Below are positions 15,472 through 23,330 of a stretch of 64,000 nucleotides of DNA, in pieces. Source of the stretch: Actinoplanes aureus (GTDB lineage: Bacteria > Actinomycetota > Actinomycetes > Mycobacteriales > Micromonosporaceae); NCBI RefSeq assembly GCF_015704865.1, contig NZ_JADQTO010000001.1:556090-620089 (forward strand). Direction: 5' to 3'. Both the position numbers and the translations under genes were made by a program. The notes under the pieces are model-generated. The model was not told the origin of the DNA and did no database searches. It saw only the letters and a list, made by a program, of their open reading frames with translations. The stretch's first letter is position 1; each line of letters begins with the position of its first letter.

Positions 15472-18195
15472 ATGGCAGTCAGCAAGGTCGCTCCTGACGC
15501 GCACGCGGAACGCCGCTGGGTCCGTCTCTGCGTCGCCGTGATCTCGGTGTTCGCGGTCCTGGCCGGACTGATCGGCACCGGGGCCGGCGGGCCGGGTACG
15601 ACCCGGGCGATCTGCCTGGCCGCACTGCTCGCCGGATCCGTCGCCGCCGCGTTCGCCTGCCTGTGGCGCTCGCGCGGGTTCACCGGCCGGTCCCGCTGGG
15701 GCTGGACGACGCTCGGCGCCGGTGTGCTCAGCTGGGGGCTCGGCCAGTTCTCCTTCCTTCAGCACGCCGGTGCTGACATCCGGCCCAGTGCCCTGCCCGC
15801 CGGGCCCAACCTGGGTGTGCTCGGCATCCTGCTGGTCGCGGCCGGTCTGCTGATCCTGCCGAGCGCGGCCCAGCCGCTGGTGAACCGGATCCGCAGCGTT
15901 CTGGACGGCCTGCTGATCGCCGCGTCGCTGGTGCTGGTCGGCTGGGTGTTCGCCGTCGGTCCGACGGCCGCCCGCGGCGCCGTCGGGCCGGACTTCTACT
16001 TCTCGCTGGTCTTCCCGCTCGGCGGGATCGTGCTCGCCACCATGGCCGTCTACATGCTGCCGCAGCAGCGGATCCGCCACGGCTGCGGTGCCCACATGAT
16101 CTTCATTGCCGCCGGCCTGGCCGCCTTCACGATCTCCGACGCCGGGTACGCCTACCTCGGCCTGGTCCGCGACACCGGCGCCGGACAGGCCCTGGACCTG
16201 GGCTGGCTCGCCGGATACGCGCTGATCATCATGGGTGCGGGCCGCCCCCGGGTGCGGCCGGTCCCCCTGGTGCCGCTGTCCCAGCGGGTCGGTACCGCCG
16301 CGGTGATGCTGCCCTACCTGGCCGTCCTGGCCGCCCTCGGCTCCAGCGTGCTGTTCCACGTGCAGAGCGGCGGCAGCCACCCGTTCGTGGCGTTCACCCG
16401 CTCCTTCCTGATCCTGCTCATCGTCGGCCGGCAACTGCTCACCCAGCTGGAGAACAGCGGACTCACCCGCACGCTGGAGGCCCGCGTGGCCGACCGCACC
16501 GCCGAGCTGTACGCCCGGGAGCAGCAGTTCCACGCCCTGGTGCAGCACAGCTCGGACGTCGTGACCGTGGTCAGCCCGGACGCCGACGTGATCTACCAGA
16601 GCGACTCGGTGCACCGGGTCTTCGGCTACTCGCCGCGGTTCCTCACCGGGCGCCGCCTCACCCAGCTGCTCGACCCGGAGTCCGGGCACCGGCTGGCCCA
16701 GGCACTGCGGCAGGTCGCCGGGCGCCCGTACGCCACCACGGTGCTCGAGCTGACCGTCCCGCACCGGGACGGCCGCTCCCGGCAGGCCGAGATGACCATC
16801 ACGAACCTGATGGAGGACCCGCACGTCAACGGCCTGGTGCTGAACACCCGGGACATCAGCGAGCGGATGCAGCTCCAGGAGCAGCTGATTCACGAGGCGT
16901 ACCACGACTCGCTCACCCAGCTGGCCAACCGCGCGCTGTTCCGGGACCGGACCGCCACGGCCCTCGAGCAGGGTGCCGCCGTCACGGTGCTGCACCTCGA
17001 CCTGGACGGCTTCAAGCGGGTCAACGACAGCCTCGGCCACCTCGCCGGTGACCAGCTTCTCGTCCAGGTCGCGGACCGGATCACCGCCTGTGTCCGCGCC
17101 GACGACCTGGTGGCCCGCTTCGGCGCCGACGAGTTCGGCGTACTGCTGACCGAGGACGCCGCCGACGAGGTCGCCCGGCGCATCCTGGACCGCCTGGAGG
17201 CACCGGTCATGATCGGCGCCCGGGAGATCCACGTGCGGGCCAGCATCGGTCTGGCCGGCGCGGATCTGATCGGCGAGGTGGAGAGCGACCACCCCGGCGA
17301 GCGCGCCGAGCAGCTGATGCGCAACGCCGACCTGGCCATGCACCACGCCAAGAGCGCCGGCGGCGGCGTCTTCGCCGGGTACCGGGCGCGGATGCGCGAC
17401 GGCCTGATCGAACGCCTGGAACTGGAGTCCGACCTGCGCGCCGCCCTGGAACGCGGCGACCTGCGCCTGCACTACCAGCCCACCGTCGACCTGGCGACCC
17501 ACGAGGTGGTCGGTTTCGAGGCGCTGGCCCGTTGGTCACACCCGACCCGCGGCATGATCAACCCGATCGAGTTCATCCCGATCGCGGAGGCGACCGGGCT
17601 GATCGTGCCGCTCGGCCGGTGGGTGCTGCACGAGGCCTGCCGCCAGGCCGTCGCCTGGAGCGAGGCCGCCGGCGGCCGCCCGCTCAAAATGTCGGTGAAC
17701 GTTTCGGTCCGCCAGTTCGACCAGCCGGAGTTCGCCGAAACCGTCGCCGCGGTGCTCGCCGAGACCGGCATGCCCGCCGACCGCCTCTGCCTGGAGATGA
17801 CCGAGAGCGTCCTGATGACCGACACCGAGGCGAACCTGGAACAACTCGTCCGCCTCAAGGCCCTCGGCCTCACCCTGGCCATCGACGACTTCGGCACGGG
17901 CTATTCGTCGCTCGCCTACCTGCGCCGCTTCCCGGTCGACACTCTCAAGATCGACCGCTCGTTCGTCGAGCGCCTCGGCGTCCTCGACGACGACACCGCT
18001 CTCACCGACACCATCGTCCGCCTCGGCCGCAGCCTCGGAATGGCGACGGTCGCCGAAGGCATCGAGGAGTTCGGCCAGCTGGCCGCCCTCCGCGAGATGG
18101 GCTGCGGTTACGCGCAGGGCTACTACTTCTCCCGCCCGGTGCCGGCCGCCGAGGCCGGCCGCCTCTTCCTGGAAGGCGCCGACATCCCAGCCTGA
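15472..18195 (+). CDS. Membrane PAS-GGDEF-EAL protein (c-di-GMP turnover)
   Basis: 907 residues. About 8-10 transmembrane helices fill residues 15-320, followed by a PAS sensor (about 355-460), a GGDEF domain and an EAL domain. The cyclase signature reads RFGADEF (551-555): the second Gly of GGDEF is Ala. The product-inhibition I-site RADD is intact five residues upstream. EAL is at 683-685 (GFEALARW) with the DDFGTGYSSL and LKIDRSF motifs intact, so phosphodiesterase activity is likely and cyclase activity doubtful. The gene follows the two-component pair at a 64-base leader. With the c-di-GMP riboswitch at 916-1000 it shows the organism uses this messenger. Confidence 0.93.
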   Translation: MAVSKVAPDAHAERRWVRLCVAVISVFAVLAGLIGTGAGGPGTTRAICLAALLAGSVAAAFACLWRSRGFTGRSRWGWTTLGAGVLSWGLGQFSFLQHAGADIRPSALPAGPNLGVLGILLVAAGLLILPSAAQPLVNRIRSVLDGLLIAASLVLVGWVFAVGPTAARGAVGPDFYFSLVFPLGGIVLATMAVYMLPQQRIRHGCGAHMIFIAAGLAAFTISDAGYAYLGLVRDTGAGQALDLGWLAGYALIIMGAGRPRVRPVPLVPLSQRVGTAAVMLPYLAVLAALGSSVLFHVQSGGSHPFVAFTRSFLILLIVGRQLLTQLENSGLTRTLEARVADRTAELYAREQQFHALVQHSSDVVTVVSPDADVIYQSDSVHRVFGYSPRFLTGRRLTQLLDPESGHRLAQALRQVAGRPYATTVLELTVPHRDGRSRQAEMTITNLMEDPHVNGLVLNTRDISERMQLQEQLIHEAYHDSLTQLANRALFRDRTATALEQGAAVTVLHLDLDGFKRVNDSLGHLAGDQLLVQVADRITACVRADDLVARFGADEFGVLLTEDAADEVARRILDRLEAPVMIGAREIHVRASIGLAGADLIGEVESDHPGERAEQLMRNADLAMHHAKSAGGGVFAGYRARMRDGLIERLELESDLRAALERGDLRLHYQPTVDLATHEVVGFEALARWSHPTRGMINPIEFIPIAEATGLIVPLGRWVLHEACRQAVAWSEAAGGRPLKMSVNVSVRQFDQPEFAETVAAVLAETGMPADRLCLEMTESVLMTDTEANLEQLVRLKALGLTLAIDDFGTGYSSLAYLRRFPVDTLKIDRSFVERLGVLDDDTALTDTIVRLGRSLGMATVAEGIEEFGQLAALREMGCGYAQGYYFSRPVPAAEAGRLFLEGADIPA

Positions 18196-18234
18196 ACCGC
18201 CGGCTTTGCGGTGCGCACTCTCTACTTCCCTTTC

Positions 18235-18335
18235 CGGTACGCGTCCACGAACAGCCCCGCCGAGCCGCGCGATCCAGGCGGTGGTCAACGCCGCCCGGCG
18301 ACCGCCGGGCCGGGCAGATGGTCACCGCCGACCGC
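18235..18335 (-). repeat. Dispersed intergenic repeat, copy C
   Basis: Reads on the minus strand as a GGCCCGGCGGTCGCC block, about 23 diverged bases, then CGCGCGGCTCGGCGGGGCTG and an end CGTACCGG. Over its outer 44 bp it matches the inverse of copy A (19021-19103) at about 35 of 44 positions without gaps by hand count. It is the copy to which the 31-bp tandem array is attached. Confidence 0.6.
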
Positions 18336-18464
18336 CAGGCCCGCACAAACCGTCACCACCGACCGCCGGGCCCGCGCAGATGGTCGCCCTCGACCGCCAG
18401 GCCCGCACAAACCGTCACCACCGACCGCCGGGCCGGCGCAGATGGTCGCCGGCGACCCGGCCCG
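18314..18464. repeat. Tandem array of 31-bp units (62-bp higher-order repeat)
   Basis: Two near-identical 62-bp copies start at 18314 and 18376, and a partial third starts at 18438. Each 62-bp copy is two diverged 31-bp halves that begin GCAGATGGTC or ACAAACCGTC and share GACCGCC(A/G)GGCCCGC. The period is not a multiple of three and no reading frame is supported, so this is non-coding. On the minus strand each unit contains GGGCC(C/T)GGCGGTCG, which is the left block of the dispersed repeat, suggesting local amplification of that block. Confidence 0.8.
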
Positions 18465-18523
18465 GGGAGCGGTGTCCAGCACCAGATCGGCAGCCGCAGG
18501 CGGCGCCGGACGGGCGGGCTCGG

Positions 18524-18961
18524 TCAGGCTCGGTAGATGCGGGTCGGGGTGACGAGCACGGCTGTGCGGCGCTGCTCGACCATCGTCCGGTCGTAGGTGT
18601 CCCAGTCGTCGTGGGTGCCGCCGGCCGCTGTGAAGATCTCCCGCAGCAGCAGCCGCAGCCGCTCGCGATCCAGCCATGGCTGTGGGTCGTCCGGCCCGGC
18701 CAGCAGCGCCGTGCCCTCGACCGTCGCATACTGCCAGCCGTTGCGGAACGCCACCGCGAGCTGTGGCCGGTCCCGCAGGTTGCGCAGCTTGACCGCACCC
18801 AGCGCGACGAACGCCAGCACCGGCGTCCCGTCCGCCGGATGGGCGATCAGCCCGGTATTCACCAGCGTCGACTGCACGGTCTGATCAGCCCGGATCGTCG
18901 ACACGATGGCCAGGCCGGTCTCGCCCCGGCTCAGCTCCCAAGCGTCCTCGAGCGAACTCAT
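18524..18961 (-). CDS. PPOX-class (F420-type) pyridoxamine-oxidase-fold protein
   Basis: 145 residues with the split-barrel FMN/F420-binding fold: TGLAIVSTIRADQTVQSTLVN at the N-terminus, VLAFVALGAVKLRNLRDRPQ in the middle (the KLRNLRxxP motif is typical of TIGR-type F420 PPOX proteins), YATVEGTALL, and a C-terminal RTAVLVTPTRIYRA strand. Likely an F420-dependent reductase or binding protein of unknown substrate. ATG 18961 is preceded at six bases by TAGGGT, a leaderless-type start. The gene is bracketed by inverted copies C and A of the dispersed repeat. Confidence 0.83.
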   Translation of the reverse strand: MSSLEDAWELSRGETGLAIVSTIRADQTVQSTLVNTGLIAHPADGTPVLAFVALGAVKLRNLRDRPQLAVAFRNGWQYATVEGTALLAGPDDPQPWLDRERLRLLLREIFTAAGGTHDDWDTYDRTMVEQRRTAVLVTPTRIYRA

Positions 18962-19020
18962 GCCACGACCCTACGCGCCGGGTGTGACAAGTTCGCCGGG
19001 CCGAGAAGCGCGACCGTCTT

Positions 19021-19103
19021 CATGGGCCCGGCGGTCGCCGGGCGGCCTGGAGTCGTGGCCGGCTCGCGGGGCTCGGCGGGACTGTCGGCTGACTCGTACC
19101 GGA
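19021..19103 (+). repeat. Dispersed intergenic repeat, copy A
   Basis: Begins CATGGGCCCGGCGGTCGCC (19021), has its second conserved block GGGGCTCGGCGGGACTG at 19068-19084 and ends in CGTACCGG near 19103. The two blocks are exactly 50 bases apart, start to start, as in copy B. It is non-coding by position, between the PPOX and LLM genes, and its end overlaps the promoter of the latter. Confidence 0.65.
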
Positions 19104-19115
19104 TAGGTTTCTTTC

Positions 19116-20033
19116 ATGCTGATCAGTTTCGGTTGTCCGGTGTCGGGGGCGTGGGCTGAGCCGGAGACGCTGACCCGGATCGCCCGCCGGGCCGAGGAGT
19201 GCGGTTATCACGGGCTGTGGGCGTTTCAGCGGCTGCTGGTGGGGCGCGGCCAGGACCTCGCGCCGCCCTATCGCAGCGTCCTGGACCCGATCGTCGCGTT
19301 GACCTGGGCGGCGGCGGCCACCGAGCGGATCCGGGTCGGCGTCTCGGTGATCAATCTGCCGTATGTCGCGCCGGCCTATCTGGCCAAGCAGGTGAGCAGC
19401 CTGGACCGGCTCTCCGGCGGGCGATTCGACCTGGGGCTGGGTACCGGCTGGTCGGAGCCGGAGTTCGTGGCGACCGGCTCGGACCCGAACCCGCGGGGAC
19501 CGCGCACCGAGGAGTATCTGGCGGCGCTGGCCGCGCACTTCTCCGGCGAGGAGGCCTCGTTCGACGGCCGGTTCTACCGGGTTCCGCCGAGCCGGATGGC
19601 GCCGGCGCCGGTGCAGGCGGGTGGACCCCCGGTGCTGCTCGGCGGGGCCGCCGAGATCGCGTTGCGGCGGGCCGGACGGCTGGCGGCGGGCTGGGTGAGC
19701 AGCAGTCAAGCAAGCCTGGAGGACATCGCCCGCGGGGCCCGGATCGTTCGCGAGGCGGCCGAGGAGGCGGGTCGCGACCCGGACGCGATGCGGATCGTGG
19801 TGCGAGGCGTGGTGCGAGCCGGGCGCCGGGACGAGGCGGTTCCGCTGTCCGGAGACTGGGCGCAGATCCGCGCCGGAGCCGCACGGTACGCCGAAGCGGG
19901 CGCCACCGAGCTGTTCTACGAGCCGAACTGGGATCCGCGGATCGGCGGGCCGGACGCGGACCCGGCGGAGGCGGCAGCCCTCGGCGAACAGATCCTCACC
20001 GCCCTGGCACCGGACGGCTCGGAGATCGACTGA
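19116..20033 (+). CDS. LLM-class F420-dependent oxidoreductase
   Basis: 305 residues of the luciferase-like TIM-barrel family: MLISFGCPVSGAWAEPETL at the start, GYHGLWAFQRLL, IRVGVSVINLPYVAPAYLAKQ, SLDRLSGGRFDLGLGTGWSEPEF (the nucleotide-contact region), and PPVLLGGAAE. Such enzymes use F420 or FMN for hydride transfer or mono-oxygenation. TAGGTT lies six bases before the ATG with no ribosome site, so it is probably leaderless. Its neighbour at 18524-18961 is another F420-type protein, but no F420 biosynthesis gene is present. Confidence 0.88.
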   Translation: MLISFGCPVSGAWAEPETLTRIARRAEECGYHGLWAFQRLLVGRGQDLAPPYRSVLDPIVALTWAAAATERIRVGVSVINLPYVAPAYLAKQVSSLDRLSGGRFDLGLGTGWSEPEFVATGSDPNPRGPRTEEYLAALAAHFSGEEASFDGRFYRVPPSRMAPAPVQAGGPPVLLGGAAEIALRRAGRLAAGWVSSSQASLEDIARGARIVREAAEEAGRDPDAMRIVVRGVVRAGRRDEAVPLSGDWAQIRAGAARYAEAGATELFYEPNWDPRIGGPDADPAEAAALGEQILTALAPDGSEID

Positions 20034-20046
20034 TTACCCTGGTCCG

Positions 20047-20676
20047 GTGGACCAGCGATCTCCGACCGTGTACCGGACCCGTTCGTGGACGAATCGCCGC
20101 CGGGCGCTCACCGGCCTCGGCGGCGTCGGCCTGGTGCTGCTCGGCTACCTGATCGGCCGATGGCAGGACACCCCGGCCGCGATCTCCGCGCCGCCAGCGG
20201 TCGCCGCCTCCTCCTCGGCCGCTGCTCCGGCGCCGAGCACCGAGGCCCCCTCACCGTCACCTTCGCCTAAGCCGGTCGACTATCCGGTGTTGCAGGCCGA
20301 GTCGGCGACCGAGCTGGCCGGCATCGAGGCCGAGGACACCCAGGACGAGGGCGGCGGGAAGAACGTCGGCTGGATCACCCGGCACGATCACCTGCGGTTC
20401 GACAACTTCGACTTCGGCGAGGTGCCGGCCGTCAAGGCCAAGGTACGGATGTCCTCGCAGGCCGGCGTCTCCGGCCGGGTGCAGTTCCGCCTGGACAGCA
20501 GGGACGCACCGCCGGTGGGTGAGGTCACCGTGATCAACACGGGTGGCTGGCAGAACTGGCAGACCGTTGCGGCGGTGCTGGAGCCGGTGACCGGCGTGCA
20601 TACGGTCTTCGTCACGTTCACGACCACCGATGACAGCGAGTTCGTCAATCTGAACTGGCTCCAGTTCGAGCACTGA
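20047..20676 (+). CDS. Membrane-anchored CBM6-like carbohydrate-binding protein
   Basis: 209 residues. A basic N-terminus is followed by one transmembrane or uncleaved signal helix (about 19-36, LTGLGGVGLVLLGYLIG), an Ala/Ser/Pro-rich linker (about 40-75), and a beta-sandwich domain (about 80-209) with VLQAESATELAGIEAED, a GGWQNWQTV motif and the ending TVFVTFTTTDDSEFVNLNWLQFEH cut here to its core FVNLNWLQF. These are hallmarks of CBM6. There is no catalytic domain. The GTG start follows TACCCT by six bases (leaderless-type). Confidence 0.8.
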   Translation: MDQRSPTVYRTRSWTNRRRALTGLGGVGLVLLGYLIGRWQDTPAAISAPPAVAASSSAAAPAPSTEAPSPSPSPKPVDYPVLQAESATELAGIEAEDTQDEGGGKNVGWITRHDHLRFDNFDFGEVPAVKAKVRMSSQAGVSGRVQFRLDSRDAPPVGEVTVINTGGWQNWQTVAAVLEPVTGVHTVFVTFTTTDDSEFVNLNWLQFEH

Positions 20677-20708
20677 GAGGCCGCGCCAGCGGCCCGGTGC
20701 TGCTGTTT

Positions 20709-20810
20709 CCCGGCGGTCGCGCTGGGGCCGCGAGGGACAGCTCAGCTAGCGCCGGGACAGCGGGGACGGGTCGGCTTCGGCGGGACGCCGGTCACGCGTA
20801 CCCCGGATGA
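20709..20810 (+). repeat. Dispersed intergenic repeat, copy D
   Basis: Contains CCCGGCGGTCGCGCTGGGGC at its left end, matching the equivalent stretch of copy B at all but one base, and GGCTTCGGCGGGACGCCG followed by GCGTACC at the right, matching copy B with small insertions. The central spacing is longer than in copies A and B. It lies between convergent genes. Confidence 0.5.
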
Positions 20811-20820
20811 GCGTGACCGG
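20788..20820. terminator. Inverted repeat, probable bidirectional terminator
   Basis: A perfect 10-bp stem CCGGTCACGC / GCGTGACCGG (20788-20797 and 20811-20820) with a 13-base loop sits between the convergent CBM6-like gene (ends 20676) and hsp20 gene (ends 20849). There is no T-tract, as usual in GC-rich actinobacteria. Confidence 0.55.
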
Positions 20821-20848
20821 CAAGCGGACCTTGACCAGGACCGGGTGT

Positions 20849-21214
20849 CTAGGCCGTGGCCAGCTCGATCGTGCGCGGCTCGCGCTCCAGGACCGGGATC
20901 TGGAGGATCAGCACGCCGTTGTCGTAACGGGCCTCGAGCCGGTCGGTGTCCAGCTTCTCGGAGAGCGCCACCTGGCGGCTGAACCCGTCCATCCGGCCCT
21001 CGGGCTCGGTGCGCTTGCGTTCGGCACGGACGGTCAGCGCCTCGCCGTCGAGGGTGATGTCGATCGAGGCTGGGTCGACGCCCGGCAGGTTGATGTCGAT
21101 GAAGAACGTGTCGTCCTCGCGGTAGGCGTCGAGGCGGGCGCCGGCTTCGCGGGTGGCGAAGACGCGGGCGGTCAGACGCTCGAGATCCCGGAAGGTCGGA
21201 GAACTGAGCAACAT
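20849..21214 (-). CDS. Hsp20/alpha-crystallin small heat-shock protein
   Basis: 121 residues from ATG 21214 (GAGGAG upstream); a longer reading frame to 21316 lacks support. The alpha-crystallin domain is clear: YREDDTFFIDINLPGVDPASIDITLD, GEALTVRAERKR, FSRQVALSEKLD, and the closing ARYDNGVLILQIPV. Acts as an ATP-independent holdase in the cytoplasm. The C-terminal tail RTIELATA has only a partial IxI/L assembly motif. An HspR/HAIR-like element lies just upstream, suggesting heat-shock control. Confidence 0.92.
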   Translation of the reverse strand: MLLSSPTFRDLERLTARVFATREAGARLDAYREDDTFFIDINLPGVDPASIDITLDGEALTVRAERKRTEPEGRMDGFSRQVALSEKLDTDRLEARYDNGVLILQIPVLEREPRTIELATA

Positions 21215-21230
21215 GGGTGGCTCCTCATGA

Positions 21231-21250
21231 CTTGAGCTTGGGTACCCGAG
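21231..21250 (-). promoter_or_regulatory. Possible HAIR-like (HspR) operator
   Basis: CTTGAGC, six bases, then ACCCGAG resembles the HspR consensus CTTGAGT-N7-ACTCAAG, with six and five of seven bases matching but a spacer one base short. It is 16-36 bases before the hsp20 ATG. The central CTTGGGTACCCGAG is itself nearly palindromic, so another regulator is possible. Confidence 0.3.
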
Positions 21251-21333
21251 TGTGAGAACCGGGAATTGTGGGACGCGATTCCCCCGGAAGAATGTGACCC
21301 CGGTCTTCGAACGCATGTACTAAGCTGCCGGAT

Positions 21334-22509
21334 GTGGTCCTGCATGCCGATCTCGACTCGTTCTACGCATCGGTCGAGCAGCGCGACGATCCGGCGCTGC
21401 GCGGCCGGCCGGTGCTGGTCGGCGGTGGCGTCGTGCTGGCCGCCAGCTATGAGGCGAAGGCGTTCGGGGTTCGCACGCCGATGAGCCTGGGTCAGGCCCG
21501 GGCGCTCTGCCCGCACGCGGTCGTCGTGCCGCCCCGGATGTCGGCGTATTCGGCGGCGAGCAAGCAGGTCTTCGCGGTCTTCGACGACACCACGCCGATC
21601 GTCGAGCCGCTCTCCATCGACGAGGCGTTTCTCGACGTCGACGGCCTCGGCAAGATCCGTGGCAGCCCCGTCGAGATCGCCCGGCGGCTGCGTGCCGAGG
21701 TCCGCGAGCGCGTGGGGCTGCCCATCACGGTCGGCGTGGCCGGCACCAAGTTCCTGGCCAAGGTGGCCAGCGGCGTCGGCAAGCCGGACGGGTTGCTCGT
21801 CGTGCCGCCCGGCGAGGAGCTGGCCTTCCTGCATCCGCTGCCGGTCGAGAAGCTCTGGGGCGTCGGCCCGGTCACCGCGGCGAAACTGCGCGACCGGCAG
21901 ATCCACACGGTCGGCCACGTCGCGCGCATCGGCGAGGCGGCTCTCGTCGCCATGCTCGGCCCGGGCGCCGGCCGGCATCTGCACGCGCTCGCCCACAACC
22001 GCGACCCGCGCCGGGTGCGGACCGGTCACCGGCGCGGCTCGATCGGCGCGCAGTGCGCCCTGGGCCGCCGCGAGCGACCGTTCAGCGAGGTCGAGGCCAC
22101 CCTCGCCGCTCTGGTCGACCGGGTCACGCACCGGATGCGCCGGGCGCGCCGGGCCGGGCGGACGATCACCGTGCGGCTGCGGTTCGGCGACTTCAGCCGG
22201 GCCACCCGATCACGCAGCCTGCTCAAGGCCACCATGCAGACCGGCGCGATCCTGCGGACCGCGGAGGAGCTGCTCCGGGAGAACCGGCCGCTGATCGAGG
22301 AGCGCGGCCTGACTCTGGTCGGCGTCGCGGTCAGCAACCTGGACAGCGACGGCAACGTGCAGCTGGCGTTCCCCTTCGACGACCCCGGCGACGACGGCCT
22401 GGACGCTGCGGTCGACCGGATCCGCGACCGATTCGGCGCCGGGGCGCTGCGCCGGGCCGACATGATCGGCCGCGACCTGCACCCGTCGGTCCCGATCCTC
22501 GCCGACTGA
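21334..22509 (+). CDS. dinB: DNA polymerase IV (Y-family)
   Basis: 391 residues. Catalytic carboxylates are D6 (HADLDSFYASVE) and D96-E97 (PLSIDEAFLDV). Conserved steric region GRPVLVGGGVVLAASYEAK, helix-hairpin-helix (KLWGVGPVTAAKLR), little-finger domain, and a likely beta-clamp peptide QLAFPF near 346-351 are visible. Performs translesion synthesis. The GTG start lies seven bases after TAAGCT (leaderless-type). No LexA-type box was recognised just upstream. Confidence 0.93.
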   Translation: MVLHADLDSFYASVEQRDDPALRGRPVLVGGGVVLAASYEAKAFGVRTPMSLGQARALCPHAVVVPPRMSAYSAASKQVFAVFDDTTPIVEPLSIDEAFLDVDGLGKIRGSPVEIARRLRAEVRERVGLPITVGVAGTKFLAKVASGVGKPDGLLVVPPGEELAFLHPLPVEKLWGVGPVTAAKLRDRQIHTVGHVARIGEAALVAMLGPGAGRHLHALAHNRDPRRVRTGHRRGSIGAQCALGRRERPFSEVEATLAALVDRVTHRMRRARRAGRTITVRLRFGDFSRATRSRSLLKATMQTGAILRTAEELLRENRPLIEERGLTLVGVAVSNLDSDGNVQLAFPFDDPGDDGLDAAVDRIRDRFGAGALRRADMIGRDLHPSVPILAD

Positions 22510-22559
22510 CGACCGCACCCGGGCGTGGCCGCCACAGCCCGACCAGGCAGACTTCAAGC

Positions 22560-23330
22560 GTGCGGAAGATCTATGTAGTCGGGATCGGCGCGGGCGACCC
22601 GGACCATCTGACCCTTCAGGCGGCCAAGGCGATCGGCCGGACCGACGTGTTCTTCCTCCTGGACAAGGGCGAGGCCAAGCAGAGCCTCGTCGACCTGCGG
22701 GAACGGCTGATCAGGGCCTATTCGCAGCCGCGCAGGCGGATCGTGGAGGGCCGCGACCCGGACCGGGATCGCACACCGGCCGACTACACCGGCACGATCG
22801 CCGACTGGCGGCACCGCCGGTCGCTTGTCGTCGAGGAGCTGATCACCGAGCACCTCAAGGACGACGAGATCGGATCGATCCTCGTCTGGGGTGACCCGTC
22901 GCTCTACGACTCGACCATCGCCATCCTGGAGGAGATCCTCGGCCGCGGTGCGACCACCTTCGAGTACGAGGTGATCCCCGGAATCAGCAGCGTCTCGGCG
23001 CTCGCCGCCAAGCACCGGATCGGGCTGAACCGGGTCGGGCAGCCGTTCCAGGTCACCACCGGGCGGCGTCTCGCCGAGGGCTGGCCGGACGGGGTGGACG
23101 ACGTGGTCGTGATGCTCGACGCGCAGCAGGCGTTCACCAGGTACCCGGAGGCCGAGATCTACTGGGGTGCCTACGTGAGCACCGAGGACGAGCTGCTCGG
23201 GGCGGGCACGGTGGCCGAGGTGGGCGACGAGATCGTCGAACGGCGTACCGCGGCGCGGGAGCAGCACGGCTGGATCATGGACACCTATCTGCTCCGGCGC
23301 GGTCAGAGCCGGTTGAACGGCTCCGAGTAG
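22560..23330 (+). CDS. cobF: Precorrin-6A synthase (deacetylating)
   Basis: 256 residues of the tetrapyrrole methylase fold: IYVVGIGAGDPDHLTLQA at the N-terminus, ILVWGDPSLYDSTIAILEE and VIPGISSVSALAAKH, then FQVTTGRRLAEGWP and a C-terminal GAYVSTEDELLGAG segment. CobF is specific to aerobic cobalamin synthesis, methylating C-1 with loss of acetate. The GTG start is six bases after CAGACT, a weak -10. It stands apart from cobGHIJ about 6 kb away and overlaps the convergent GNAT gene by 28 bp. Confidence 0.9.
   Translation: MRKIYVVGIGAGDPDHLTLQAAKAIGRTDVFFLLDKGEAKQSLVDLRERLIRAYSQPRRRIVEGRDPDRDRTPADYTGTIADWRHRRSLVVEELITEHLKDDEIGSILVWGDPSLYDSTIAILEEILGRGATTFEYEVIPGISSVSALAAKHRIGLNRVGQPFQVTTGRRLAEGWPDGVDDVVVMLDAQQAFTRYPEAEIYWGAYVSTEDELLGAGTVAEVGDEIVERRTAAREQHGWIMDTYLLRRGQSRLNGSE

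Noticed and set aside
18222..18290. C-terminal-looking peptide GSAGLFVDAYRKGK on the minus strand as a gene remnant
   Set aside because: The frame is closed 21 codons upstream and the segment is fully explained as repeat copy C.
18206..19159. Long plus-strand open frames across the repeat array and PPOX gene
   Set aside because: They are antisense to a convincing PPOX gene, cross repeats whose 31-bp period breaks reading frames, and show no protein-like domain.
19022..19159. Short peptide MGPAVAG...SRGSAGL in repeat copy A, similar to one in copy B
   Set aside because: Both begin with ATG and share SRGSAGL, but copy C has an in-frame stop before the shared part and no start, so a conserved repeat DNA element explains the similarity better than a peptide family.
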